Shown here: one piece after another, positions 35,301 to 46,200 of the stretch
Layout: every line of letters begins with the position of its first letter
Numbering within the stretch: the first letter of the stretch is position 1
The notes under the pieces: model-generated
Database searches by the model: none
The model's input: only the letters and a program-made list of their open reading frames with translations
What the model was told of the DNA's origin: nothing
Program-made: the position numbers and the translations under genes
Source: Phytoseiulus persimilis
Taxonomy: Eukaryota > Arthropoda > Arachnida > Mesostigmata > Phytoseiidae
Assembly: GCA_037576195.1 (NCBI GenBank)
Contig: CM075102.1
Coordinates: 27,152,745 to 27,216,744, forward strand
Reading direction: 5' to 3'
Length of the DNA stretch: 64,000 nt

Positions 35301-38300
35301 CCCAATCGAGAGGCGAGCGATATCCAGGATGTTGAGTACTAAAGTGTCGTTCGCAAAGATTCTTCTATGGATGGAGCGAGCTGATATAAGCTGGGAGTTC
35401 CTCGAGTAAAATCCTCACAATGCCTGTTTGCCCTGACAGGGGCTATGAATGCTCGGCCCCAAGTATCCAAGCGTGTCGGACCGTCTCGGTGAGTTTCGAC
35501 TAGTTTCATGACGTCGCTCCGAAAAGCGCACCTCCGAGCTTCCCATTTGTTGGAGCCGGGGGTTCATTGTCTCCGCGATCGAGCCCCTCGCTTGAAAAGT
35601 CTCTCTTTTCCTACATTCCAACATCCATGCAGTGTTCCAATCAGCCGCACGGTGGATGGGGAGTCGGTTGGACGACATGAACTTGGTAGAGAATTGGATT
35701 CGACGTGTCCTTCCCTGCGCCGCTCCGCCTGGGAATTAAAGTCCCGTGGCCGAGGGCGGCTCCCGCTAAAAATATCTTTCAACAACTCCCGACCTGAAAG
35801 GCTGGCTTGGTGGCTGGCTCGCCGACTGGCGGTCGGGCGGGCGGGCGGGCGTTCAGGCGGGCAGGAGGACCGAGCGACCGACTGCATAGCTGGCTAGCCA
35901 GCTCGCCGACTCGTCCGCTCGCTACGTTGTCCCCACTTGAATTACCGCGCGTAACGACTCTGCTGTGGCGCGGATGCAAGCGAACCGCCTGGCTGTCTCT
36001 CATTTGACTATCCGTGTATTGTTATTTTTATGATCGGTTTTTTGGAGAACCATCAGCGCGATGATCTCCACTCGTTCGGGGAGCGTGGAGACTTATGTAA
36101 AGAGAAGATTTGATTGCCTCTGCTCCTCCATCCTGGATAAGTAATTTCCCGGTTATCGCGGTGGCGTCCGTCGGTGGCGCGCTGGAGTGAATGCTCCGCC
36201 GTTTTTCAAGCGCTTGTGGGCGGTACATGAATCTTTCACTCCGCGTTCGGAGCTATCTTCGAACCAACCGACCCAAACGGGGCAGGGGATCCCGATCGGC
36301 CCCTGGCTCGAAGATCTCGGAGCGATCTGGCGGGGGTCGCGTCATCTCTCTCCCGCGTTGTCTTCGTCATGGAACATCGAGTTGGGTTTCCACGAACTGA
36401 AGCGATCTTCTAGGAGCTCGAGAAATGAGGGAACCTCAGATCGAATTGAAGGTCGGACCGTGATCCGGAGTTTGGAGGGAGTCCTTGTTTCCTCAAGATC
36501 GACATCGGTGGGGAAAGAATAAGATGTGACTGGGGAAACACTCATGAAAGGACATACGAGACCTTTCTCGGTTGTTCAAGAGCTTTGCTATGAACGAGTT
36601 TTCCACGACTGCGTAGTCGGGCGCTCAAACTCTTGAGGATCGGAGTTGGGCGCCAGTCAATTCCCCCGACGGAGGACTGAAGAGTCTCCTACTGGGAGAT
36701 GGCAACAAGCACTCCGCTCAGCGTGTTCCTGACATTGCAGTTTTCGAGCTCAGCATGAAACTCTCATTGAGCACATCGAGTCAGCTGTTGTAGGCATGAA
36801 TATCCACTCTGAGGTGATCAGGACCGAAACCAACATGATTCTCTCCAGCCTCGCCCCTGCGTCGGGGGTACTTTCTGTCACACTGGAAGCCCAGTGTCGA
36901 GTCATCGCCTTCGGAAAGAAAAACTACGTTTCGATGAGCTCAAGCTCCGGGGAAATCCGTGCGCCGCACCGAACCTTCGAACGTACGATTCGAGCCCCCG
37001 AGGTTTCCCGTCGATCACTGCCATGACCAGCGGGGAATAAGGGAGCTTCGACTTCCTCACTCACCATATCGACGAAATCGTTCTGGCCTATGTCCAGCCT
37101 GACCAATTGGGTCAGCCTTGCCATAGACTTTGGCAGCGTCTTCAAGTGATTCTCTCGCAACTCTAGGATTCGTAGTTTGCTCAGTCGTCCGAGATTTGCC
37201 GGGAGAAACTCAAGCAGGGTGTCATTCAAATACATTTCTTCAAGGCTGACGAGCTGCGTAAAGCTTTCGGGCAGCTTCGATATCGGGTTCACTGACGCGT
37301 CCACTGACGAGAGGAGTTTACCTGGAATTGAGTATTTTTTTCCGCAAATTGTCCCTCGAGCGTTTAATCGATCGCACGTCGAAAAATTATGACGTCTTCC
37401 TCCGCGATTGGCTGAACGGGCTGCTCGGAGACTCTCGTCCCGCGGCCCGGAACCCTTGGAAGCGATCTTTCCCCGGAACTCCCCGACGGATTTGAAAGGG
37501 AAACTCGTTGAGTTCTCCCTCCCGCTTCATCGTTTCTAGAGGTCCCGCAGCTTTCTTCGGGCTCGAGTGTGTGGCGCTCAGAGTTAGCTACCGCAGTTTC
37601 TTCGGCCATGAACTTGACGACTCGGGGCCGGTTTTCCGACTCGAACAGCGGATATAATCATGCCTGCGGTTGCAAAAAAACCGCGATGCGCGAGCAACGA
37701 AACGGAATGGAGGCATTGATTGTGTTAACCACCGCGCTCTCTTTCGGCGCCCGGGGCCGAATCAAACCCTCGGACGTTCGCACCAATATCGAACTAGGAA
37801 TAGATGCTGAGAGGAAAAGGGCAGAAAACTCCATCGAACACTCCCGAAGAACCCTGGTCAGGGAGGGCTTTCAAGCCGCGAAACTCGAATTCGATTTGTT
37901 GCCGGTGTTGATCGGTGACTTCAGGGAGAAACTGAAGGCTCGCCTTTCTTGGCACGGCCGAGAAGCCAATGTTTCTTCCGAATGGGTTCCTTTACCCGGT
38001 TCCTGACCCGTAAAGAACACAGGCCTCGAAGCAGGCAACCACTAGCCGGGGAAGTTCTTCGATATACACTACGCGCTTAGATACAAATAAATGTCGGCGG
38101 TTAATGGGTTTCACTCCGGGTCCATCCAATGATGTTTATATTGAATGGCTCCGATGTATTGACCCTTAACTCTCCGACCCGGAGGAGAAGTTTTGGGCAA
38201 ATGGCGATTCGGCGAGCTCAAACAACGGGCTCGGTTGTTGGACGGGAGCTGAGATCTCTCGGATCGGAAATGAGAACTTCGAATCTCAGTGATCGCATGG

Positions 38301-38964
38301 ATTCGTTCCAGATGTCGCGGTCAGCGTACTGTACGAAAGATCATACTCACATCCACGAATGGATTCCGGAATTTCAGAGATGTTGTTTCGGCTGAGATCT
38401 AAGTGAGTGAGTTGGGTGAGCGACGAAATCGCTGCCGGCAGATGCTGCACGTCATTGTCCTGGAAGGTGAGACGCCGCAATGCGTGACAATAGAAGAGCT
38501 GCCTGGGCAACTCACCCAGCTGGTTAGCGTCTAGGCAAAGCTCCTGCAGGGTACGCTCATAGCTGAAAATCTGCGAATGAGCCGAAAAATCGTTGTCAGA
38601 CAGTTCCGATGCAACTGTATCTCCAAATGTCTCAAATACGAGACGGATCCGTGGCCGGCCGACTCACTGACGAGTCCCTCATTTCGTCACTGAGCTGCGG
38701 AAATTCATTTGAGCGCCATGAGTGACTTCTTCCTAACGCTTAACGTTGGCGCTCTCCGAACAGCTGACGGCCACTCTGCGAGCGCGCCCATCCCGCACGC
38801 TCGCTCGAGTCTGCCGCTGACAGATGAGTTAGCCAAACAGCTTGTGGTCTTCGATGGAGCTCACTAACCTCGTTTGGAACTTCATCCAAAGTGCAGTGCG
38901 AGTAGTCCAGTGCTTGTATATCCTCGGTCTCGCCCTTGAAACACGGGCATCTACCGAACACCAT
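32342..38964 (-). CDS. LAP-family leucine-rich-repeat protein without PDZ (LRRC1/erbin/densin-like)
   Basis: Membrane-associated polarity and adhesion scaffold by family. Minus-strand exons are 38869-38964, 38351-38570, 37065-37321, 33489-33840, 33211-33406, 32918-33085, 32500-32786 and 32342-32400, giving 544 aa in phase. The protein opens with [12 protein letters not shown], matching the Cys-rich basic N-terminus of erbin and densin (CRCLRGEEE). It continues with the family's DYSHC motif and then about 16 LRRs of 23 residues, including [13 protein letters not shown] and LPANLGRL. After the LRRs come LAP-specific segments, among them [10 protein letters not shown] (erbin YPTPYPDELK). The frame then stops after a short Pro-rich tail, so no PDZ domain is present, as in LRRC1/Lano (524 aa). 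The last intron (32401-32499) is 99 nt and stop-free. The 3.2-kb intron 33841-37064 is the longest seen. Whether it is orthologous to LRRC1, erbin or insect Lap1 needs a tree. Confidence 0.93.
33841..37064 (-). other. 3.2-kb intron of the LAP gene with unassigned coding-like patches
   Basis: The intron is bounded by a GT donor next to 37065 and a TTACAG acceptor next to 33840 on the minus strand. It contains a run of 12 G (34031-34042), GGGC repeats near 35831-35850, and a minus-strand open frame at about 34739-35010 with coding-like codon choice that I cannot identify. A plus-strand frame near 34540-34797 is also open. No transposon protein is recognised. Confidence 0.6.
34031..34042. repeat. 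G12 homopolymer run
   Basis: Twelve consecutive G on the plus strand inside the long LAP intron; C12 in the sense of the LAP transcript. Homopolymer length is often uncertain in sequencing. Confidence 0.85.
37569..38006 (+). CDS. candidate ORF nested in LAP intron 2, unrecognised
   Basis: An open plus-strand frame lies inside the LAP intron 37322-38350, antisense to that gene. The first codon is TTG or GTG-like, and an internal ATG at 37608 could be the start. The C-terminal 80 residues have a charged, helix-like pattern ([16 protein letters not shown]) and C-ending codons similar to the confident genes. I recognise no domain. It may be a nested gene, an exon of another transcript or chance. 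Confidence 0.2.
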   Translation: MWRSELATAVSSAMNLTTRGRFSDSNSGYNHACGCKKTAMREQRNGMEALIVLTTALSFGARGRIKPSDVRTNIELGIDAERKRAENSIEHSRRTLVREGFQAAKLEFDLLPVLIGDFREKLKARLSWHGREANVSSEWVPLPGS

Positions 38965-39720
38965 CTCCACGCCGGACTGCTCGATCACAGATCACTGAGA
39001 TGACAATAATTTGCGGGATGAGTGGGCCCTCTGGGTCCCCTAAAGGGTAGCGGCGAATGGTGACCAATGCGTGGATGTATCGAGCATAGCTTCATCGTCA
39101 ACGTTTCGGCGTCCAGGGCTCGGTCCGCTCTGGAGCCGCACTCACTGTTCGGTCGTTCTCCGAGAGGTGTGGGCCGCCATTTTGACATCAGAGCAGCAAC
39201 GGAGCCCAGAACTATCTGAATCGGCGAGCCGAGAAAAGCCCAATGTTTCAGTGGGCGAGCTGCCATCGCTGGGGCTCGAAGCGCCGCCTGTCGGTTACTT
39301 CAGCAAACGTGCGCTCTTCTCTTTTGCGGCCACAGACCCGAATAGAACACCTCTATCAGCTGACTGGCTGCAACCATGCGCTGATGGAGGGTACGTAGGA
39401 ATACGGAGCTTGTTCCGTTACCGAACCTAGTCCGAACCCGGTTCAGCGTATTTCTGTTCAAGGATGGACATCAGGTGTCGTGCCGACCATCTCTCCATCT
39501 CTCTGCCTCTCAAGAAAGCTAGGAGAGATTTTTTCGGGGTCACTGGGTTACACTGAGGAGAATAGTCGCCAGTCTCGTACCGGCACGATTCAGAGGTCTG
39601 GTGTATCCTCAATACGTATTGCTAACTTCATTGCGAGCAGAAACTATAGTTGACAAGAGTTCGGGAGAAAATCCATTGTTCTGTTTCTGTATTTTCAGGG
39701 ATCCCGAGATCCAGCAGGCG
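38965..39720. promoter_or_regulatory. divergent promoter region of the LAP gene and the SLC35A-like gene
   Basis: The LAP gene starts leftward at 38964 and the sugar-transporter ATG is at 39721, so both promoters must lie here. A strong acceptor (TTCTGTATTTTCAG, ending 39698) directly precedes the transporter coding exon. A donor-like GGAGG/GTACGT at 39390/39391 could end a 5' untranslated exon. No TATA box was identified. Confidence 0.5.
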
Positions 39721-40860
39721 ATGATACCGTCAGAATCTGACATCGCCGGCAAGATTTCAGCGAAAGCGATCGCCTTCCTCGACAGCGATGAAGTGCCTCT
39801 CGCACGAGAGATACCGCTCCTGAGTGTGACTTCGATACTTCTCTGCGCTCTTCTCATAGTGACGGACGTGGGAAAGACATGTCTTTCCTACTCGATGAAG
39901 CATTTCAACGAAGATGTATATCCAGTGGACTCCACGATCATTGTCACCGTCACCGAACTATTCAAAGCAGCCGTTGTCATCGCATTCCATCTATACTACG
40001 ACGGCGACAACCCTTTCAAGGAAATCAACGCGAAAATTTTAGTACCATGTGCCCTATACGTGTTCACCAACAACTTGTTCTATGCCGCACTACACTACGT
40101 CAGCCCTGCGATATGGATCGTGCTGGCCCAGATGCGGGTGGTCTTCTTGCTCTTGATTTACCGATTCTACCTGAAACAAGAGATTACTGCTGCACAGTAC
40201 ACTGGAGCGTTGGTGCTGATCGTTGGCGTCGGACTGGCGCAGATGGACCTGAAAGCTGATTTCAGGACGATTATTGGTCCAGTTATCGGCATCGCAGCCG
40301 TGTCCTCGATACTTGGTGCGACTGCCGGGGTTTTCACCGAGCTCGTCTTAAAAAAAGGGGGAGCTGCAAGCATCTGGAGGAATCAGTCTCATCTTTATTG
40401 CGGTTCTGCAATGATCTCAGTCCTACCGTTACTGGTATCGCAATTTGTCTTCGAGAAAAAAGGTGAGGGCGATGTGCTTGCTCGCACTCAATAGTACACA
40501 CGCATACCCTCCTTGAAGCCAAGGTAGGAACGAACGAATAACCCTCTCCGATTTACAGCTTTCGATTTCCGACGTACATCGGGAGTATTGATAACGCTGG
40601 TGCTGCTGACCGTGATTTTGACGGTGCTCAATGGGATTTGCGTTTCGCTGGTGATAAAAAGCCTCGATAACATTGTGCGTTTTCAAGTATCGGCAATCAC
40701 CTACATCATCACAGCAGGTTTCAACAAGATATTGTTCCCCGAGAAATTTCATCTGAGTTTCTGGTACGTAGTCAGCATTGTGGTTATTTTATTCGCTGTG
40801 TTCCTCATAGAACGCAAGAAGTTCGGTTTTCGTCGAAAGACTGTTATATGTGCGGTTTAG
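39721..40860 (+). CDS. nucleotide-sugar transporter, SLC35A type
   Basis: Golgi antiporter that by family exchanges a nucleotide sugar for the nucleoside monophosphate. Two coding exons, 39721-40462 and 40559-40860, give 347 aa. I chose ATG 39721, just inside the exon that begins at a strong acceptor, because the frame upstream has no ATG. About ten hydrophobic helices can be marked. One lies near LLSVTSILLCALLIVTDVG. The helix with IWIVLAQMRVVFLLL aligns with the 'AAVYQVTYQLKI' region of SLC35A. The last is YVVSIVVILFAVFLIERKK. The tail is basic. Sequence resemblance is to the SLC35A4/A5 branch rather than the well-known CMP-sialic acid carrier. The substrate cannot be read from sequence. 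Confidence 0.88.
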
Positions 40861-41660
40861 GGGACGAACTGGCGAGAGAGGTCGCTTCGAAACTTGTTCA
40901 TGATTCCTTGAGCGCCCCCTTCCTGAGCTCTGTCGCCTGCTTCATTCTAAAAACCGCGTCATCGAACTTCACGAGATACGCTGTCCAAGCCATGTGTTTG
41001 AATGGCAAACGAACTACTGTATCACTTGTTCAATTGTTGAAACCGAGAGTCGTGGAGCTCGAAACGTACACCCGAAAGCGGGGAGTTGTTCCAACAGTTT
41101 TTGTAACTATTGTATAAAATCCTGTTATACATAATAAGCTCTGATAAATAAGTTCGTGCCATGCTGTTAACAATTGAAAAGTCTATTCAATAGAGCTACG
41201 CCCTACAGCTTCCTCTCATCTCTGAACTCGTTTTCTTCTCCGTGTGATATAATAACCCGAGCTTTCAGCGAGCATCCGGCGTCCAGATATCGTCAAGTAA
41301 ATAGAGATGTATCCGATTCTCGACCTCGTCCGATTTTCTAAGAAGGCGCCGTGGAGGCTCTTGATGTGAAATAAGAGCACGTTTCATTCGATGGAAGGTT
41401 TCGCCAGCTTGAGACTAAGGAGGAGTCCAAGCAGGCTTCTACATCGCACATCGATGCACTATCGGAGAGTTTTCGATGCGATGAGAAAAAAAGCAACATA
41501 CCTAAGAGGAGCCGGAGTTTCCTCGGCCTGCACAGTCCCGTGCTTCCGGTCCCTGCTTTCGACGAGTCTCATCATGCCCCCGAAAAATTTATGGTTCTCA
41601 TAAGACGAATTACAGGGAACGCGTCGATCATTTATTGCGAAAATACATTTACATTGCCAT
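40861..41660. other. intergenic, convergent 3' ends
   Basis: About 800 bp between the stop codons of the sugar transporter (+) and PDCD5 (-). It should hold both 3' untranslated regions. No further gene is visible. Confidence 0.6.
41631..41636 (-). terminator. AATAAA poly(A) signal of PDCD5
   Basis: On the minus strand the hexamer AATAAA lies about 25 nt after the PDCD5 stop codon, a typical spacing for a very short 3' UTR. Confidence 0.6.
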
Positions 41661-42354
41661 TCACCATTCGTCATCGTCGGAGTCAAGACCCGCTCTCCGC
41701 CTGTTGAACGTGACTTTCGTTTCCTTCTTATGCGTGCTCGAAGAGAGCCTTTCCAATATTGCTCTCAAGTCCTGGGGGAGAATGCTCGTGTAAATATTCT
41801 TTCACAACACCGCACACGCGATTTTTCCTAATCACATATTCGAAACGAACTTCATGTTTTCCATGGAAGGGGCCGTTCATCTCCAGCGGACGAGAATAGA
41901 ACGTTCAGGACTTCGCTCCGAACGCTGTGTTGACAAGTCGAAGAAGAATAAGCACGTACCTCATCAGACACCTTCATCTGACTCCGTCCACCACCCGTCA
42001 TCCGCAGGATACTCTGGATCGCGAGCTCAGCCAGCTCCGGCTTGGTCATTTCGATCATGGCGAGGCGAGCTCGAGCTTCTTGAGTTAATATCTGAGGGAG
42101 AAAGATTCGAAGGCATAATCGAAATTCGCCTTCCTTCGATGGTGACATCTTGACGGTCCCGAGAGGAACCGCCCCAGAAAGGACAGAGACCCCGTACTCA
42201 CCTGCTGCAAGACTTGATTTTTCATCTGTTCCGCCCTCTCACGAGATTCTTCGGCCTGCTCCTCACGAGAGGCATTCCCTCCGTCACCTCGAGCGTCCGC
42301 TTGGAGCTGAGCCATTCTTTGAGCCCGGATCCGCGCGAGTTCAGCTTCCTCCAT
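41661..42354 (-). CDS. PDCD5: programmed cell death protein 5
   Basis: Small DNA- and chaperonin-binding protein involved in apoptosis and tubulin folding control. Three minus-strand exons, 42202-42354, 41960-42091 and 41661-41771, encode 131 aa (human 125). All intron phases are zero. The N-terminus MEEAELARIRAQRMAQLQA matches the acidic start and the RRQRLAELQA helix of the human protein. The core ILTQEARARLAMIEMTKPE matches [23 protein letters not shown]. The C-terminus has KVTFNRRR followed by DSDDDEW, as in the human KFNRRKVMDSDEDDDY. The gene faces an unrecognised ORF with start codons 20 bp apart. Confidence 0.96.
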
Positions 42355-42374
42355 CTCTGCTCGGCTCGTTGGCG
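42355..42374. promoter_or_regulatory. 20-bp gap between head-to-head start codons
   Basis: The ATG of PDCD5 (leftward, 42354) and the ATG of the unnamed ORF (rightward, 42375) are separated by 20 bp. If both are right, each 5' leader must come from inside or beyond the other's first exon, so the transcripts would overlap antisense. Confidence 0.35.
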
Positions 42375-42914
42375 ATGTCTGTCACTCTGAGTGGAGGAGT
42401 TATCAATTCAACTTTTGCGATGAAAGAGAGCGAGTCGGCGCCGTCGCACCAAGTCCATATACAACGACTGACTATACTTGCGGCTCAACCCTCTCCCAGG
42501 AGAGTTTTCGTTGTTTACAAACAAGGAGAGGCGCCAATCTTGAATCTCGTTCGCTGCGCGTACGATACGTCACGAGCGATTTCACGGGGTCCTCAGCTCC
42601 GATGGAATTGTTTGAAATGGTCTCAAGTCGAGGAGCAGCGGCTTTCAGGTTTTCTGTTGGGTTGTGGTCGACAGAAACCCGCTCTGTGCGGATTGTTCTC
42701 TGAAAGTGACTTGAATCATGCTTTGAGAGCCCGCAATCTCTTCCCGATACCTTCTCTCCGAGCAATCAGGTGTGCTGCGTGTCCCAAACCCGGGTCAGTG
42801 GTGTTATCAGCTCTTGCGGTTCTGAGATATGATACGGAAAGGGCGGCACAGGTTCTCGCAATGTCCTCGAACGGAATCCTTTCCGACGTCGACACTCTCC
42901 ACTCTCTCCGATAA
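42375..42914 (+). CDS. hypothetical protein, 179 aa, single exon
   Basis: An intronless frame from ATG 42375 to TAA; the same frame stays open upstream across the antisense of PDCD5 exon 1, so the start is not fixed (a later ATG lies at 42420). The composition is that of a normal soluble protein. A beta-like segment (RRVFVVYKQGEAPILNLV) is followed by a Cys/Gly stretch (GFLLGCGRQKPALCGLF) and a C-terminal helix (VVLSALAVLRYDTERAAQVL). No signal peptide or membrane helix is seen. I do not recognise the family. The length, the codon pattern and its position between two genes support it as real. Confidence 0.55.
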   Translation: MSVTLSGGVINSTFAMKESESAPSHQVHIQRLTILAAQPSPRRVFVVYKQGEAPILNLVRCAYDTSRAISRGPQLRWNCLKWSQVEEQRLSGFLLGCGRQKPALCGLFSESDLNHALRARNLFPIPSLRAIRCAACPKPGSVVLSALAVLRYDTERAAQVLAMSSNGILSDVDTLHSLR

Positions 42915-43244
42915 CGATGGAGGTCGCACGCGTCTGAACATTTCGTGACCAGTCTTCGATCGAGAACTTGAAATCCTTCGATGAGTCAGCAGTTCATCCC
43001 AGCGTCCGGATTCCACCAATTATCTCGATTCGTTATCACATGCACCTCGGCCAGAGAAACACAGGGAGTATGGTCGCGAATCTGGAAGCCTTATAAAGAG
43101 GGCGCTGGCGTCCGTGTCCCCTCCGACGACGTACACCTGCATCGTAGGTGGTTCTCGGGTCGAGCGTGCAATGTTTACCATCTCTCCAGAATTCATTGAC
43201 CAGCACTGACAGGAGATCCTCCGAATCGGACGAAATTAAGTGTT
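42915..43244. other. intergenic, promoter region of TUBGCP3
   Basis: 330 bp between the hypothetical ORF and the TUBGCP3 start codon. Nothing specific is seen beyond being the only space for the TUBGCP3 promoter. Confidence 0.4.
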
Positions 43245-46200
43245 ATGGAAGCGAAAAGTGCTCGCCGAGGCGGCCATCGGAGCCTTCCGAATTTTAATGC
43301 GAGCGGGAGCGCGCGGGATCAGTTGAATGATGACACCATGGTCTCAGCCTCAGAGGATGCAACCGGGAGTCTCGGATCGTATAGTGTTCAGAGTGCGACA
43401 GGTATCATCATGACGGTTTCACAGAGAGACTCGAACACCCAGGAGTTCCTCAAGAGATTGTGTGCACACCTCAGTCCGGATCAAGGCAAGTTCCGTTCGC
43501 ACACGTCCAACGGACATCAACGAATGAATTGAGTACGGTGAACCAGAGCTTCCGTAAAGAGCAAGACTCCACCTGATGCCAGGAATCTTCTGGAGAAACG
43601 CACTCCTTCGAGTTGCTGGCTGAAACGGCGCATTTCTCGCCTCCTTGCGGTCTTGGAGAGTGAGACTCTCAACATAAAATGCCGTGACCACAGTGTTTCA
43701 CATTCGATTTCGGGCTCTCAGACAGTGAACGACTGTCGTTACCGAAGGATTCAAACCCTCTGTATTGCAGATACCGCCAGTAAACGCTTCCAGAAAGCCA
43801 TCGGCATCTTGAAAACAAGGTTTGTTTCTGAAGACGGGAAGCCGGAAGAGATATATATTCGATCGGAATGATAGTGAAGGTAGATGGGATGATCCGGGAA
43901 GTCCAATCAGAAACTACTTTCTTCGATGCAGAGACCTGTCTTTTTCTTTCAGAAAAGCTACTGGGTTCGATGAAACCATCCAGAACGAACACGTATATAT
44001 TGAGAGGATCAGAGAGCACTGTGAGTACAATGTTCGAGTCCTCGATGACGTCGCGCGTTCAAGGGGAGGAGCTTGTCCTTACACCTCATTTAAGTCTGAT
44101 CCGAAGACTCCGATTTCAGTGACTCGGACCCAAGGTCAGGAGGCAGCAGATAAGTTCCTCAAACTCAGCGGTCAATTAGCGCTGAAGTGTCACGCCAAAG
44201 GGGACTACATCTCGAATCGGACCGCCTTGCATTCGTTCCTGCTCACACTGACGACTGGAATCGATGACACAAATCATAATAATATACCACTACCAGCCCA
44301 GAACGATAAGCTCAGCCAAATTTTTCGTCGACAGAAAGGTTCGTCGTCCGTCTAACCCTGATCGTCGTGGCGTCATCAGGCTGGAACAAAGACTCACTCA
44401 TCGGCTCATTACAGCTGGCCGTACTCATGGTAGACCCTTATCAACGCCCTGCCCACCCACAATCGATGCTGGTGACGAGCAGCTCGATAAGAAGATCCTC
44501 AAGAGCCTTCTGAACTTTTTGGTTGGCCTCAGATCCGACCTAATCTCCGTCAAGCTCGATGAGGGGAAGCTGTCGTTCAATATCGTGGGCATCGTCAGTA
44601 CATCGCTCGGCTATAGAATCGCTATGGCTGGGGAGGTCGCTGAGCATTTTGTGCGGCTGTCGAATTTCACTCAACTCGCCGCCAAGTCGAAATCTCTGGT
44701 TGTCCAAAGGTTGGCTGAGGCGGTGGAACAGCAGCTCTTGCGTCACAAACAGTGAGTCCATCTTGCCGGCGAAATGCTGTGTTCTTGCTATGTCTTATCG
44801 CTTCTGCCAAGCAGCGAATGCCGCAGAATCCGACTCGAAGACTCGTTCTGTTTCGAAGGTTGGTTGCATTGCTTGAACAAATGGCTAATGCGGGCCAGCT
44901 GAGCCTCGCTCGAATGGAGTACCTGTGCCTGCAGCCGGACAATCTCATGCACAAACTGGCCACAGTCTGTGCCCCTTTCATTGAGAACGTCAGAATCATG
45001 AACGGTAAGCATCCAGCAGATCACAAGTGGTCACGATGCTCTCTAAGTGATTGACTCCCTGATATCGGTTACGATTCGCGCTGAGGCAGCCGTACTGAAA
45101 ATCGGGCATCTCAGGGAACCAAGTGCTCGACGTGCTGTACGAACAAGCTGCGTGCTCACCGACAAACAGCGATTACTTCAAGCTGGTGAACGGATTGTTG
45201 GAAAGCGTGCTCCGGCCCTGGTTGGACATGTTGCATTCTTGGATGTTACGAGGGGATCTCTCCAACACCCACTGGGACTTCTTCATCCACAACGTCGGCC
45301 GGGAGGGTGTTTCAAATCTTTGGTACGAAAAGTTCGCTATAAAGAAGGAGTACGTGCCCGCTTACCTCAACAATGAAGACACACGAAAGGTCAGTTTTTC
45401 CCCTGCAACTTCTCTATGCGATGAGCTCTGGAGCCGCTCGATCGTTCCAATGAATTGTCAGAGAATCTCACGAAAACCACGAGCTCTACCCGCTTGCAGA
45501 TCCTGTCGGTTGGCAAAGCAATGGTGTTCCTGAAGGAGGCCGATGACGTGCACAACGTGTCAGATGTGCAAGCCCAATTGAAAACGATCTTCACCGACGA
45601 AGGCTGTCAGAAGGATTTCCTCAGATCCGCTTACAGCCTAACGATGGACCGGATGAAAACTGTGATCCTGGATAATTTCCACCTGAAAACTCATTTGTCG
45701 GTGAGAAATGCGAACAATAAGTTTTATGAATCATCGGAACACTTGTGCACGTGCCGAAATTATTCAACCCATCAATATTCTGTGAATAGCGCCCTACACA
45801 ACATTGTTGATTATCCTCAGCTTATTCGCGATGTGGTGCTTCTCTACGACGGTGTTTTCAGCAAGGGGCTCCTCAGCAACCTGAGGTGGGTCAGAGGGAA
45901 TCGTTTTCGATGCAGCTATCCGGACCTGCTACAAGCGTACACCGGAAATATCTGACTCTGAATCCCATGTTTCCAGCGGCGAGCTCGCTGATACCACAAG
46001 GAGCCAGGTAGAGCGTTCGGAAATCACCAGAATGATCTACAGACTTCTGCCGGAGTTCCCCAAAATTGAGGCGGCATCGTTGATCAGCGTGAACTTCAAT
46101 GCCGGCGGTGACGACGCCCCTCTCATGGAAGGATTCGGTCTCAGCTATAAACTTCAGGAACCTCTATCCTTTGTGAGCTTCCCTCCAATCGCCTCGAGAA

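Noticed and set aside
39071-39430. Plus-strand open frame before the sugar transporter, possibly an N-terminal extension
   Set aside because: It has no ATG in frame and low-complexity content. The strong acceptor at 39698 with ATG 39721 just after it explains the gene better, leaving this part as possible 5' UTR.
44752-44858. Coding extension of TUBGCP3 through LIASAKQRMPQNP
   Set aside because: It needs an out-of-phase join after the donor at 44751. The acceptor TTTCGAAG before 44859 keeps phase and aligns with the human sequence.
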